Origin: Floricoccus penangensis
GTDB lineage: Bacteria > Bacillota > Bacilli > Lactobacillales > Streptococcaceae
DNA length: 64,000 bases
Assembly (NCBI RefSeq): GCF_001832885.1
Contig: NZ_MKIQ01000003.1
Location: 1 to 64,000, forward strand
Reading direction: 5' to 3'
Shown here: piece after piece, positions 54,600 to 63,581 of the stretch
Layout of the letters: every line of letters starts with the position of its first letter
Numbering within the stretch: the stretch's first letter is position 1
The notes under the pieces: generated by a model
Told to the model about the DNA's origin: nothing
Database searches by the model: none
What the model saw: the letters and a program-made list of their open reading frames with translations, nothing else
Made by a program: the position numbers and the translations under genes

Positions 54600-57198
54600 C
54601 CCATTCATTTCCAAGTTTGATATAAATTCTTTTTGCAAATTCAACAGTTATAAGATAACCTATTGTAATTGCAATGTACCATGGCCAATAGCTTGCTGGT
54701 AATGGTAAGAAATCAAAGTATTCGTTTATTGGAGTAAGCATGATTACAAATCCAGCTCCAATTGCTAGGATTCCTGAAATCCATACTGGAAGTGAAGCAT
54801 TAGATTGGATAAATGGAATTTTCTTAGTCCTGATGATATGCATAACAAGTGTTTGAGTTGTAAGACCAACCATAAACCATCCTGCTTGGAACATACCTTG
54901 TTTAGCATCTGAATTGAAACCAAGGATATTCCACATTACTAAGAAAGTAATGATATCAAAGATACTTGATACTGGGCCAATACAAAGAGTAAATTTAAGT
55001 AGCCCATCAATGCTCCATTTAACTGGTTTAGCAAGTTCTTCTTTGTCTACATTATCCCAAGGAATAGTAAGTTGTCCCATATCATAAATTAGATTTTGAA
55101 CTAATAATTGAATTGGAAGCATTGGTAGAATTGGTAAGAAGGCACTTGCTGCCAAGATAGAGAATACATTACCAAAGTTTGATGAAATTGTATTTTTAAT
55201 ATATTTCATCATATTTGAGAATACCTTACGTCCTTCTACAACACCTTTATCAAGAACATCTAAGCTCTTTTCAAGAAGGATGATAGAACTAGCATCTTTT
55301 GTAATATCTGCTGCTGTATCTACAGAAATACCTACATCTGCTGTACGAAGGGCTGGTGCATCATTAATACCATCCCCCATAAATCCAACTGTATGCCCAT
55401 CATTTTGAATGGCAGCAATAATACGTGATTTTTGCATTGGATTAAGTTTTGCAAATAAGTTTACTGTGCGTGCCTTCTCAGCAAGTTCTTGATCAGTCAT
55501 TTTCTCAATTTCAGTTCCAAGTATTGAATCTTCAACTTCAATACCTACATCTCGACAAACTTTGGCAGCAACGATTTCATTATCACCAGTTAAAACCTTA
55601 ACAGTAACACCATGGTCATGTAGTGAACCAATCGCAGTTTTTGCTGATTCTTTAGCTGGGTCAAGGAAGCCCATGAATCCGATTAAGGTCATATCTCTTT
55701 CATCAGCAACTGAATAAATTGCGTTATCATGAACGTCTTTCTTAATGGCTACTGCAAGTACACGCATACCTTGTTTATTAAGTTCAACGTTAACTGCACG
55801 CATTTGTTCACGTAATTCTGGAGTAAGTGCAACAACTTCTCCATCAATTTCAGCATGAGAACAAACAGCATCCATTTCCTCAACAGCACCTTTTGTAATC
55901 ATTAGTTGGTGACCATCTGCTTTTACAACAACTGTTAAACGACGACGTGAAAAGTCAAAAGGAATTTCATCAATTGTTTCAACATTTGTAAAAGGCTCTT
56001 TGCGACCAGTCTCATCATAGTAATTGATTACGGCAATATCCATAAGGTTTTTCCAACCTGTTTGATATTTAGAATTGAGAAATGCCATATCAAGTACATT
56101 CTCATTATTTTCTCCAAGTGGATTTAAATGTTGCACAAGCACTACACGATCTTCTGTAATTGTCCCAGTTTTATCCGTACATAGAACGTCCATTGATCCC
56201 AAGTTTTGAATTGAAGGGAGTTCCTTAACAATAACTTTTTCCTTAGAAAGAGTCATAGCTCCTTTAGCTAGATTACTTGTAACAATCATTGGTAGCATTT
56301 CAGGAGTTAGACCAACCGCAACCGCAATTGCAAAGAAGAATGCTTGTCCCCAATCTCCTTTTGTAAAACCATTAATTAAAAGTACAATTGGAAAAAGAAT
56401 CAACGACATACGAAGTAAAAGTCTACTTACTTTATATAGTCCATTGTCAAATGATGTTTTACCACGTTTTTTGGTAGAATTTAGAGCTATATCTCCGAAA
56501 AATGTTGATTGACCGGTTTTCAGAATTACAGCACGTCCCTTACCACTTAATACGTCTGTACCCATGAAGACAAGGTCTTTCATATCAATTGCTGAGCCTT
56601 CTGATTCATCTCTAACACCTGCATGAACAAATTTTTCTACAGGAAGAGATTCTCCAGTCAACGAAGATTGATTAACAAATAAGTCTTTTGTCCATATTAA
56701 TGCTGCATCTGCTGGAATCATGTCCCCTGTTGCAAGATTAACAATATCTCCAGGAACAACTTCATCCATAGGAATTTCTTTTGTTACACCATCACGAGTA
56801 ACGGCACAAGTATTTTCAATTAACTCTTTTAATTCCAGACTTGCCTTCTGTGAACGATATTCTTGAACAAAGGTAATTGTCGCACTAGCTAGAATCATTA
56901 CAGCCATAACAAATCCTGCTTGATAATCACCTGTTGCAAATGATACGAGCATTAAACCAGCTAATACTAGAACAAAGGGATCCTTTAGTGCTTCTAAAAA
57001 TAGAATAATTGCAGGTGTTGGCTTTTCAGCATCAACCTTATTAGGACCAAACTCCTCTAGTCTTTTTTCTGCTTCTTCTTCTGACAAACCTTGTGAAGAA
57101 GTTTTGAATGTTTTGAAAAGTTCATTTTCAGATAAAAGAGCAAGTTTTTTTAGTTCTTTTTCTTTTCCTGAATTTTTCTTGACGTCCATTTTTTTCAT
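54595..57198 (-). CDS. mgtA: Magnesium-translocating P-type ATPase (P3B)
   Basis: I start at ATG 57198 (MKKMDVKKN, 867 aa), following GGAGGTAAAGACA. The protein has the phosphorylation motif DKTGT near residue 342, actuator 'TGES' near 181, hinge 'GDGINDAPALRTADVGIS' and ten transmembrane segments, the pattern of MgtA/MgtB. It imports Mg2+ with ATP. The upstream M-box riboswitch confirms the magnesium role and would restrict expression to low Mg2+. Confidence 0.93.
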   Translation of the reverse strand: MKKMDVKKNSGKEKELKKLALLSENELFKTFKTSSQGLSEEEAEKRLEEFGPNKVDAEKPTPAIILFLEALKDPFVLVLAGLMLVSFATGDYQAGFVMAVMILASATITFVQEYRSQKASLELKELIENTCAVTRDGVTKEIPMDEVVPGDIVNLATGDMIPADAALIWTKDLFVNQSSLTGESLPVEKFVHAGVRDESEGSAIDMKDLVFMGTDVLSGKGRAVILKTGQSTFFGDIALNSTKKRGKTSFDNGLYKVSRLLLRMSLILFPIVLLINGFTKGDWGQAFFFAIAVAVGLTPEMLPMIVTSNLAKGAMTLSKEKVIVKELPSIQNLGSMDVLCTDKTGTITEDRVVLVQHLNPLGENNENVLDMAFLNSKYQTGWKNLMDIAVINYYDETGRKEPFTNVETIDEIPFDFSRRRLTVVVKADGHQLMITKGAVEEMDAVCSHAEIDGEVVALTPELREQMRAVNVELNKQGMRVLAVAIKKDVHDNAIYSVADERDMTLIGFMGFLDPAKESAKTAIGSLHDHGVTVKVLTGDNEIVAAKVCRDVGIEVEDSILGTEIEKMTDQELAEKARTVNLFAKLNPMQKSRIIAAIQNDGHTVGFMGDGINDAPALRTADVGISVDTAADITKDASSIILLEKSLDVLDKGVVEGRKVFSNMMKYIKNTISSNFGNVFSILAASAFLPILPMLPIQLLVQNLIYDMGQLTIPWDNVDKEELAKPVKWSIDGLLKFTLCIGPVSSIFDIITFLVMWNILGFNSDAKQGMFQAGWFMVGLTTQTLVMHIIRTKKIPFIQSNASLPVWISGILAIGAGFVIMLTPINEYFDFLPLPASYWPWYIAITIGYLITVEFAKRIYIKLGNEWV

Positions 57199-57322
57199 TG
57201 TCTTTACCTCCAAGACCCTGATTAATTTTTATCCCTACTCGATGTATCAAATAATTATAAAAACCAATCAATATATTTTTTTAGAAAAATAAATGGTGGT
57301 GTGCCTTATGGAACGGCTTTCG

Positions 57323-57353
57323 CAAAAAAAGCACGCCCCAACAAAGAGCATGC
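57323..57353 (-). terminator. Riboswitch-controlled terminator before mgtA
   Basis: GCATGCTCTTTG pairs with inverted GGGGCGTGC on the minus strand, followed by T7. It lies between the M-box and the start codon. Confidence 0.85.
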
Positions 57354-57365
57354 TAATACATTCAT

Positions 57366-57522
57366 CATGATCAATGTTGAGCTTTAGCACTATAGGGCGT
57401 AGATACACCGTATCAGCTACATTATGAATAACCTTCACGATTATTCCTGTTCTACCAACTAAGAGTCTCTCGATTCTTTCGCGGCAGTAGCTTGTGTCCA
57501 TATAGGAGCCTCACCTAACAAA
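57366..57522 (-). ncRNA. M-box (ykoK) magnesium riboswitch
   Basis: On the minus strand the conserved M-box blocks occur in order: GTTAGGTGAGGCTCCTATAT near the 5' end, ACTGCCGCGAAA, a variable arm, then GTGCTAAAGCTCAACATTGA at the 3' end. They precede a terminator and an mgtA-type gene. Mg2+ binding should favour termination. An open frame across this region is coincidental. Confidence 0.92.
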
Positions 57523-57539
57523 TATTTAACTGTAATTTT

Positions 57540-57568
57540 AATATAGACTACTTTTTTTTATCTGTCAA
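57540..57568 (-). promoter_or_regulatory. Promoter of the M-box / mgtA transcript
   Basis: Consensus TTGACA (plus 57563-57568), a 17-bp spacer and TATATT (plus 57540-57545), with the M-box starting about 18 bp downstream. Confidence 0.85.
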
Positions 57569-57589
57569 GAAATAAGTACAAACTTTTTA

Positions 57590-58396
57590 TCATTTCACAA
57601 CTGTGTATTCATCTATTGTTTTTCCATTTTTATCCTTCAGTTGCAGCCATGAGTTGGTTCCGGCATAGTAAAGGAAAAGTCCAACTTCATTAACACTTTT
57701 GAGAATAATGTCAGTCGTTGTTACAAAGTCTTTAAAGTTCCCTTCTTGTTCTTGGCGAAGTTGGTCTCCTACTCTTTCACTAAACCCAACAGAACCATCT
57801 TTATTTTTTGGAGCTTCAGCAAGCATTGTAGCACCTTTTTTTATCAACATTTCATTTCGTTTTTGCCAGTATACTTCTGCTTGACAGCCTCTAAAATCAA
57901 CCGTGAATTTAATTTTTGCTACATCTTTATTCCATCTGTGCTGTGCTTTAGCGGGTTTAGCTTTAGCTGATGTTAACACATCTTCTGCTTGTGCAGTAGG
58001 AGTAAATGAAATATTGAAGATTGAAAGTAAAGATACTATCATGTCAACAAACTCAGCAACAGTCTTTCTTTGATTCTCTGGAATTGCTTTAACACGAGTT
58101 TTTTTAATTTCAAGCTTGTTTTCTTCAGCTAGATTCATTAATCCACGAGTTATATAAGTAGTCTCTAAATCCCAATTTGGATATATTTTTACAACTTGAG
58201 TTGCTCCCATATCTTTAACAACTTTTTCATGTAATTTTTGCTGAATAGCAATAACCTTACCATCTTTTACTGAGATATAAGTTCCTTCACTATCATCGCT
58301 CATAAAGACGTTTGTGATAACAATTTTTCCTTGGTCATCAGGAAGAGCAAACATAACTCCGTTATCGCTAATTTTAATATCAGTTTTGTAGTTCAT
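57590..58396 (-). CDS. Unrecognised 268-residue protein in ArsR-SRPBCC operon
   Basis: The protein is soluble with no signal peptide. The N-terminal 90 residues are strand-rich ('SDDSEGTYISVKDGKVIAIQQKL'); the middle is Ala/Lys-rich (about 135-160); the C-terminal part holds 'CQAEVYWQKRNEMLIKKG' and ends 'YYAGTNSWLQLKDKNGKTIDEYTVVK'. I do not recognise the family. It starts 10 bp after the SRPBCC gene, so it is probably regulated by the same ArsR repressor. Confidence 0.6.
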   Translation of the reverse strand: MNYKTDIKISDNGVMFALPDDQGKIVITNVFMSDDSEGTYISVKDGKVIAIQQKLHEKVVKDMGATQVVKIYPNWDLETTYITRGLMNLAEENKLEIKKTRVKAIPENQRKTVAEFVDMIVSLLSIFNISFTPTAQAEDVLTSAKAKPAKAQHRWNKDVAKIKFTVDFRGCQAEVYWQKRNEMLIKKGATMLAEAPKNKDGSVGFSERVGDQLRQEQEGNFKDFVTTTDIILKSVNEVGLFLYYAGTNSWLQLKDKNGKTIDEYTVVK

Positions 58397-58405
58397 TATC
58401 TTTCC

Positions 58406-58816
58406 TTATCCTTCAAGAAGTCCACTTAATTTTCCAATATTTTCAGTCCAAGCGTATGTAGCACCAGCAATTGCACCTTCACGCGCTTTAGTTTCATCTG
58501 AGAATCCGTCTTGTTCAAAATGAAGTTCAGTTGTTCCATCTCCGTTGTCAGAGAGTAACCATGATATTTTGGTTGTTTCTCCCATTGTTGCCCAAGTATA
58601 AACTAATTTTTCTGGTTTTTCAGCAACCAGTGTTTCAATATTTACAACTCCATCCCACCAATCAGTAGCTGGTGCACGAAATTCTGATTTTTCTCCTACT
58701 TCTGAATTAAAATTGTTGTCCCAAATCCACTGTGACAGAATTTTGGAATCAGTAAGTGCTTCCCATACTTTGTCAATTGAATTTTTAATCGTGAAATCTA
58801 GTACTACATCTGCCAT
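58406..58816 (-). CDS. SRPBCC (AHSA1-like) domain protein
   Basis: The 136-residue protein matches the AHSA1 subgroup: 'DFTIKNSIDKVWEALTDSKILSQWIWD' and 'TTELHFEQDGFSDETKAREGA...WTENIGKLSGLLEG'. The fold is a helix-grip cavity that binds hydrophobic ligands. ArsR-SRPBCC pairs like this one are common; the ligand is not known. It follows the ArsR gene with no gap. Confidence 0.88.
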   Translation of the reverse strand: MADVVLDFTIKNSIDKVWEALTDSKILSQWIWDNNFNSEVGEKSEFRAPATDWWDGVVNIETLVAEKPEKLVYTWATMGETTKISWLLSDNGDGTTELHFEQDGFSDETKAREGAIAGATYAWTENIGKLSGLLEG

Positions 58817-59140
58817 TTATTCTTCCTCCAATAAATTTTTCAAATCACCAATCTTTTTAGTCCAAAAGTCTTCATAGAAGGCTATCCAGTCTTTGACTTC
58901 CTCCAAAGGTTTTGGTGTCAGGTGATATCTTGTTTCCTTGCCTACTTTTTGTTTTTCTACCAAATCAGCATCTGTCAGTATTCTTAGATGCTTTGAGACT
59001 GCCGTTCGCCCCATATCCAAGTGAGGTGTAATCTCGTGAAGTGCCATTTCTTCCTGCTCTGCATCCGATAGCAATCGAAGAATTTGACGTCTATTTGAGT
59101 CTGCAATGGCAAAAAAAACATCACGCTTTGCTTCTTGCAT
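58817..59140 (-). CDS. ArsR-family transcriptional repressor
   Basis: The 107-residue winged-helix protein reads 'VFFAIADSNRRQILRLLSDAEQEEMALHEITPHLDMGRTAVSKHLRILTDADLVEKQKVGKETRYHL', a standard ArsR fold. No metal-binding CxC is present in helix 3, so it probably senses something other than a thiophilic metal, or binds a ligand shared with the SRPBCC partner. Autoregulation through the operator at 59178-59197 is expected. Confidence 0.9.
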   Translation of the reverse strand: MQEAKRDVFFAIADSNRRQILRLLSDAEQEEMALHEITPHLDMGRTAVSKHLRILTDADLVEKQKVGKETRYHLTPKPLEEVKDWIAFYEDFWTKKIGDLKNLLEEE

Positions 59141-59172
59141 ACTTTATGATACCCCTTTCATTTTATAAACAA

Positions 59173-59202
59173 ATTATAAGACACCAAATGGTGTCTTGTC
59201 AA
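59173..59202 (-). promoter_or_regulatory. ArsR operon promoter with operator in the spacer
   Basis: Consensus -35 TTGACA (plus 59197-59202) and -10 TATAAT (plus 59173-59178) are 18 bp apart. The spacer is nearly filled by an inverted repeat: AAGACACC and GGTGTCTT, 8-bp arms separated by 4 bp (59178-59197). Repressor binding would cover the promoter completely. Confidence 0.9.
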
Positions 59203-59274
59203 ATAATATATACCTTTAATTTTGAATTATTACAATATTTTTTTTACAATTAGACTATGGGGGGAAAAATACTT

Positions 59275-60345
59275 ATGGGGAAAATAATATTAAAAAAACC
59301 ACAAATTATTTATATAAATCAATTACAAGAATTGATGTTAGAGTTTGCAAGTAATAAGGATGAGTTACATGGGGGATCTAGAGTTACTAGCTACGCAAAT
59401 CTTGTTGATTGGATAATTGATGTTGATAAGTTTGAAAAAAAAGAAAATATTTGTGATGAACGTGTACCTGCCATCCAGTACTTAGCTATTCGTGAAAAAG
59501 ATGATAAATTAATTGGTTTGGTAAGTATAAGACTTGAATTAAACGATCACTTGTTAAACTTTGGAGGTCATATAGGATTTTCAATCATACCAAGTGAAAG
59601 AAAAAGCGGTTATGGTAAGGAACTACTTCGACTCGCTATTAAAGAAGCTAAAAAACTTGATATTACAAACATTCTAGTAACGTGCTACGAACATAATATT
59701 GCTGCGAAGTTAATTATTGAAGCTAATGGAGGAATATTTGAAGATGCAAGATTCTATCATATCAAAAATCTGAATATCTTAAGATATTGGATTGATGCTG
59801 ATCCTGTGCTTCTTGTAAAACCTTCAATGGATTATGCCAGGCAAATTTTAGATTACAAAGTTGAGTACTCAGACTCTCACTCAAGCTATATTTTCGGGAG
59901 TTCTGAATTAACAAAATTTGAAAGTATATCAGAATGGCTAGAATATCTATACCCTTCTGAACTCATTGATGAAAAAGATGACTCTGATGAGAACTCGATT
60001 CCACACGTTCAATATTTAGCAGTTCGAAAATCTGATGATAAACTTATTGGTTTGGTGAACTTACGACTTGATCTTAATGATTTCTTAGAGAAATATATTG
60101 GAAATGTTGGTTACTCAGTTAGACCATCTGAAAGAAGAAAAGGTTATGCTTCGAAGATATTGAAGCTAATATTTGAAGAAGCATACCTATATGATCTCAA
60201 GAAACTTCTATTGGTATGTAATGAAGATAATATTGCATCTATAAAAACGATTGAAAAAAATGGCGGTATCCTTGAGGATATTGTTATCAATTATGATAAT
60301 AAACTCCAAAAAAGATATTGGGTAAATCTTAAAGAATTAGTTTAG
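59275..60345 (+). CDS. Tandem double GNAT acetyltransferase
   Basis: I start at ATG 59275 (MGKIILKKPQ, 356 aa); GGGGGG lies 10 bp upstream, while the ATG 18 bp earlier has none. Two GNAT units follow each other, each with a loop such as 'PSERKSGYGKELLRLAI' and 'PSERRKGYASKILKLIF' and a following 'I..NGG' segment. The second unit resembles the last unit of the next gene. Ligand unknown. Confidence 0.82.
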   Translation: MGKIILKKPQIIYINQLQELMLEFASNKDELHGGSRVTSYANLVDWIIDVDKFEKKENICDERVPAIQYLAIREKDDKLIGLVSIRLELNDHLLNFGGHIGFSIIPSERKSGYGKELLRLAIKEAKKLDITNILVTCYEHNIAAKLIIEANGGIFEDARFYHIKNLNILRYWIDADPVLLVKPSMDYARQILDYKVEYSDSHSSYIFGSSELTKFESISEWLEYLYPSELIDEKDDSDENSIPHVQYLAVRKSDDKLIGLVNLRLDLNDFLEKYIGNVGYSVRPSERRKGYASKILKLIFEEAYLYDLKKLLLVCNEDNIASIKTIEKNGGILEDIVINYDNKLQKRYWVNLKELV

Positions 60346-60352
60346 ATAACTG

Positions 60353-60377
60353 GAAAGCTCTGAGGAGCTTTTTTTAT
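60353..60377 (+). terminator. Terminator of the double-GNAT gene
   Basis: AAAGCTC and GAGCTTT around TGAG, followed by T-run. Confidence 0.8.
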
Positions 60378-60451
60378 TTTATATTTTTAAATAAACAATA
60401 TATTTAATCAAATGTTTTTGCTACAATTAATTAAAAGGAAAAAGGAATAAT

Positions 60452-62017
60452 ATGATGGGAAATATTAAATTAGTAAGGGCAGAGATAGTTTATCTAAATC
60501 AATTAGAAAATTTAATCAAAGAGTTCATTGAAAATAAAGAGCAAATTCACGGTGCTTCTGGAGTTACAGAATATAAAAACTTGGTTAATTGGGTAATCGA
60601 TGTTAGAAATTTTGAAGAAAAAGAAAAGGTTCCTGATGGTCTTGTCCCTGCTATTCAATACTATGCAATTCGTAAATCAGATGATAAGTTGATTGGCCTC
60701 ATTAATCTGAGGCTTGAGTTAAATAACTATTTATTAAATTTTGGTGGTCACATTGGATATTCTGTTTTACCAAGTGAGCGTAAAAAGGGTTATGCTACCG
60801 AAATGCTTAGTCTTGTCGTAGACGAGGCGAGAAAAAAAGGTCTTAGCAAGGTTCTTATAACTTGTGATGAGAATAATATTGGTTCAAGAAAAACTATTGA
60901 GGTAAATGGTGGTGTGTTTGAAGATATAAGATATGATCCATATGATGGCGAAAATACATGGCGTTATTGGATAGAGACCAATCAGCTAATGCTTGTGAAA
61001 CCTAGTCTCGCATATATTGACCAAATTCAGGAATATAAGAATGAATTCATCAAACTTCCCGAAGGAACTGGAAGTTTATGCTGGTTGATGCAATATGAGG
61101 ATCTTCAAGGATGGATTGATTTTGTAACTGATCTTGAGGAAAAAGATACAACTCCCAAAGAACTAGTTCCTACTAAACAATATCTGACTATAAGGAAATC
61201 AGATAATAAGTTAGTCGGTTTAATAAATCTTCGTTTAGAATTAAATGACTACCTTAAAAATTTCATTGGTCACATTGGATATTCTGTTTTACCAGAAGAA
61301 CGAAGAAAAGGGTATGCAAAAGAGATGCTTAATTTAGTTGTTGACGAGGCGAGAAAAGAGGGGCTGAGCAAAGTTCTTATAACATGCGATGAGAATAATA
61401 TTGGTTCCAGGAAAACTATTGAGGCAAATGGTGGTATGCTTGAAGATGTAAGATATGATCCGTATGATGGCGAAAATACATGTCGTTATTGGATAGATAC
61501 TAACCATATTGCTCTAATTAAACCATCATTAGAATACACAGAACAACTACTTGAATATAAAAATGAATACGATGCACCTTACATTGTTGCAGGTTCTAGG
61601 CTTCAAGATTATGATGATATGGAAATGTGGATTGAATATCTCAAAGCTCAAGAAGATTTTAATGTACTTAATCAAGGAAGGGTTCCTTCACTTGAATATT
61701 TGGCAATCAGAAAATCCGACAAAAAAATTATCGGGCTAGTTAATATTCGCTTACAACTTAATGATTACTTGGAAAAATATGTTGGGCATATCGGTTATTC
61801 CGTATCACCTAGTGAACGAAGAAAGGGTTATGCAAGCAAAATCCTTGAACAAACATTAAGTATCGCCAACTCTTATGATTTAAAGAGGGTTCTTTTGGTA
61901 TGTGATGACGATAATCTGGCCTCTGCTAAAACAATTGAAAAAAATAATGGAATTTTAGAGAATAAAATATTTAATGAAGATAAAATTCTTCAAAGAAGAT
62001 ATTGGATATATTTATAG
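60452..62017 (+). CDS. Triple GNAT acetyltransferase
   Basis: The 521-residue protein contains three GNAT units of about 170 residues. Units 1 and 2 are nearly the same around 'HIGYSVLPSERKKGYATEML' and 'LITCDENNIGSRKTIE', including at nucleotide level, so they arose by recent internal duplication. Unit 3 is more like the second unit of the preceding gene. Start ATG follows AAAAAGGAATAAT; an extended -10 (TGCTACAAT) precedes it. Substrate unknown. Confidence 0.82.
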   Translation: MMGNIKLVRAEIVYLNQLENLIKEFIENKEQIHGASGVTEYKNLVNWVIDVRNFEEKEKVPDGLVPAIQYYAIRKSDDKLIGLINLRLELNNYLLNFGGHIGYSVLPSERKKGYATEMLSLVVDEARKKGLSKVLITCDENNIGSRKTIEVNGGVFEDIRYDPYDGENTWRYWIETNQLMLVKPSLAYIDQIQEYKNEFIKLPEGTGSLCWLMQYEDLQGWIDFVTDLEEKDTTPKELVPTKQYLTIRKSDNKLVGLINLRLELNDYLKNFIGHIGYSVLPEERRKGYAKEMLNLVVDEARKEGLSKVLITCDENNIGSRKTIEANGGMLEDVRYDPYDGENTCRYWIDTNHIALIKPSLEYTEQLLEYKNEYDAPYIVAGSRLQDYDDMEMWIEYLKAQEDFNVLNQGRVPSLEYLAIRKSDKKIIGLVNIRLQLNDYLEKYVGHIGYSVSPSERRKGYASKILEQTLSIANSYDLKRVLLVCDDDNLASAKTIEKNNGILENKIFNEDKILQRRYWIYL

Positions 62018-62033
62018 AAAGAAAATTAATAAA

Positions 62034-62792
62034 ATGAAATTTGTATTTGACCTTGACGGAACACTTTGCTTTAACGGTGTATCAATTGATCAAGATATTA
62101 TTCTGGCTTTAAAGAAACTGGAAGAATATAATCATGAAGTAATATTTGCCTCAGCCAGACCTATCAGAGACCTACTTCCGCTCATTCCACAGTTTAGGAA
62201 CAACAAATTAATTGGTGGTAACGGTTCAATAGTAGCTGATAAGGGAGAAATATCGGTTGTTAAGCTGATAGATGAAAATTCATTCGAACAAATTCAAAAA
62301 ATAATCGACAAACATCAATTGAGTTATATTATTGATGACAAGTTTGACTATGCAGCTAGCGTTGACCCTTCAAACAAAATCTTTAAACAACTTGATCCAG
62401 ATAAGTTGGCTCAAAAAATACAAATCGCTGAAATCAAGCAACCAATAAAAATAATTCTTCTTGATGCTCCTTCTATTGTAGAAAATGAACTAGCTGAATT
62501 ATCATCTGATATTTCAGTAATCTCTCATGCTAATGAAGGAAACTTTGATATTACATCAGGTGGAATCAATAAATTTACTACCTTAAATAAGGTTTTTGAA
62601 ATTGATGATTACATTGCCTTTGGAAATGACCATAACGATATTGAACTATTAAAAAATGCTAAATCTGCATATCTAATCGGTGACCCAGAAAATGCTAAAA
62701 AACTATTTTTGGAAAATCAAGTAAATATTGTTCCTAAGGACAGTAAGGAAGTTGCTAAAACAATTATGTCGTTAGGTAAAGAATATGAGTAA
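62034..62792 (+). CDS. HAD-superfamily phosphatase (Cof type)
   Basis: The start at 62034 (MKFVFDLDGTLCF, 252 aa) puts the nucleophile motif DLDGT at the N-terminus as in the family; the frame extends 20 codons upstream into the triple-GNAT gene. The C-terminal 'IAFGNDHNDIELLKNA' is the Mg2+ motif, and a cap domain lies between. Substrates of Cof-type enzymes are sugar phosphates or nucleotides. Start is 17 bp after the GNAT gene and only a weak AGAAAG site is visible, so coupling is possible. Confidence 0.88.
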   Translation: MKFVFDLDGTLCFNGVSIDQDIILALKKLEEYNHEVIFASARPIRDLLPLIPQFRNNKLIGGNGSIVADKGEISVVKLIDENSFEQIQKIIDKHQLSYIIDDKFDYAASVDPSNKIFKQLDPDKLAQKIQIAEIKQPIKIILLDAPSIVENELAELSSDISVISHANEGNFDITSGGINKFTTLNKVFEIDDYIAFGNDHNDIELLKNAKSAYLIGDPENAKKLFLENQVNIVPKDSKEVAKTIMSLGKEYE

Positions 62793-63384
62793 AATATTTT
62801 CTATACAAGGTTCAATGGCTGTTGGCAAAACTAGCGCACTTAAAAAATTAAAAGAACTCCATCCAGAAATAAATATTGTTTTTGAAGATAACAACCAAAT
62901 ATTCGAGCTTATTAATAGAAGAAAACTTGATAAAGATGTCCGTAATGATTATCTGGAGATTCAAAAACTTTTCATAGAAAATGAAATTAGAAAGTATAAT
63001 TCAGCTAAGTCACAGAATACATCAATATTTGATTTTGGAGCTGAAGAAATTGATTTCTATACCTTGAATTATCCAATTTCACTTGGATATGATTGGCAAG
63101 TTAGTAAAAATTTATCGAATAAACTAGAAAGTTTACATAAATCATTCCCCGATAGAATTTTATTTTTAAGTGCTTCTAAAGAAAAGTTAATTAGCAATAA
63201 GAATGAAGATAAAAGTCGAACAAGAAATTTTTTCGATTTTTACCTTGAAAATCTTCTACTACTTAAAGAAGAATACTTTAAAAATCTTGATAATGTAGAT
63301 TATTTGGATGTTGAAGACTTATCTATTGAAGAAACAGCAAAAGCCATTTATACTTGGGTGTGCAACAATAATAATAAGATTTAG
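62785..63384 (+). CDS. P-loop kinase-like protein
   Basis: The 199-residue protein has Walker A 'GSMAVGKTS' near residue 8 and 'FLSASKEKLISNKNEDKSRTRNFFDFYLENLL', which resembles the lid of deoxynucleoside or small-molecule kinases. It overlaps the HAD gene by 8 bp, so phosphatase and kinase are co-translated and may act on related substrates. Exact substrate unknown. Confidence 0.7.
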   Translation: MSKIFSIQGSMAVGKTSALKKLKELHPEINIVFEDNNQIFELINRRKLDKDVRNDYLEIQKLFIENEIRKYNSAKSQNTSIFDFGAEEIDFYTLNYPISLGYDWQVSKNLSNKLESLHKSFPDRILFLSASKEKLISNKNEDKSRTRNFFDFYLENLLLLKEEYFKNLDNVDYLDVEDLSIEETAKAIYTWVCNNNNKI

Positions 63385-63401
63385 GAGTCAGATAAATATA
63401 A

Positions 63402-63581
63402 ATGAAAACACTTGAGGAACTACAACGACTTTTGGAGTCTAACTATATAAACCGTGAGTACGGGTTCAATCCTGAAATTGAGTTAGATGGATTTGAGGCA
63501 AACATTGATGAAATTGAGGAGCTTGCTTCGGACTTTGGATATAAGATAAAAATTAAGGATAATATAATATATTTTTTGTAG
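63402..63581 (+). CDS. 59-residue acidic protein of unknown function
   Basis: The frame encodes 'MKTLEELQRLLESNYINREY' and a Glu/Asp-rich middle, ending 'IKIKDNIIYFL'. AGGAG lies 14 bp upstream, a little far, but the frame follows the kinase gene by 17 bp and is probably part of the same operon. No family recognised. Confidence 0.55.
   Translation: MKTLEELQRLLESNYINREYGFNPEIELDGFEANIDEIEELASDFGYKIKIKDNIIYFL

Noticed and set aside
57268-57501. 77-residue minus-strand frame upstream of mgtA
   Set aside because: It is read through the M-box riboswitch and terminator, which explain the sequence fully.
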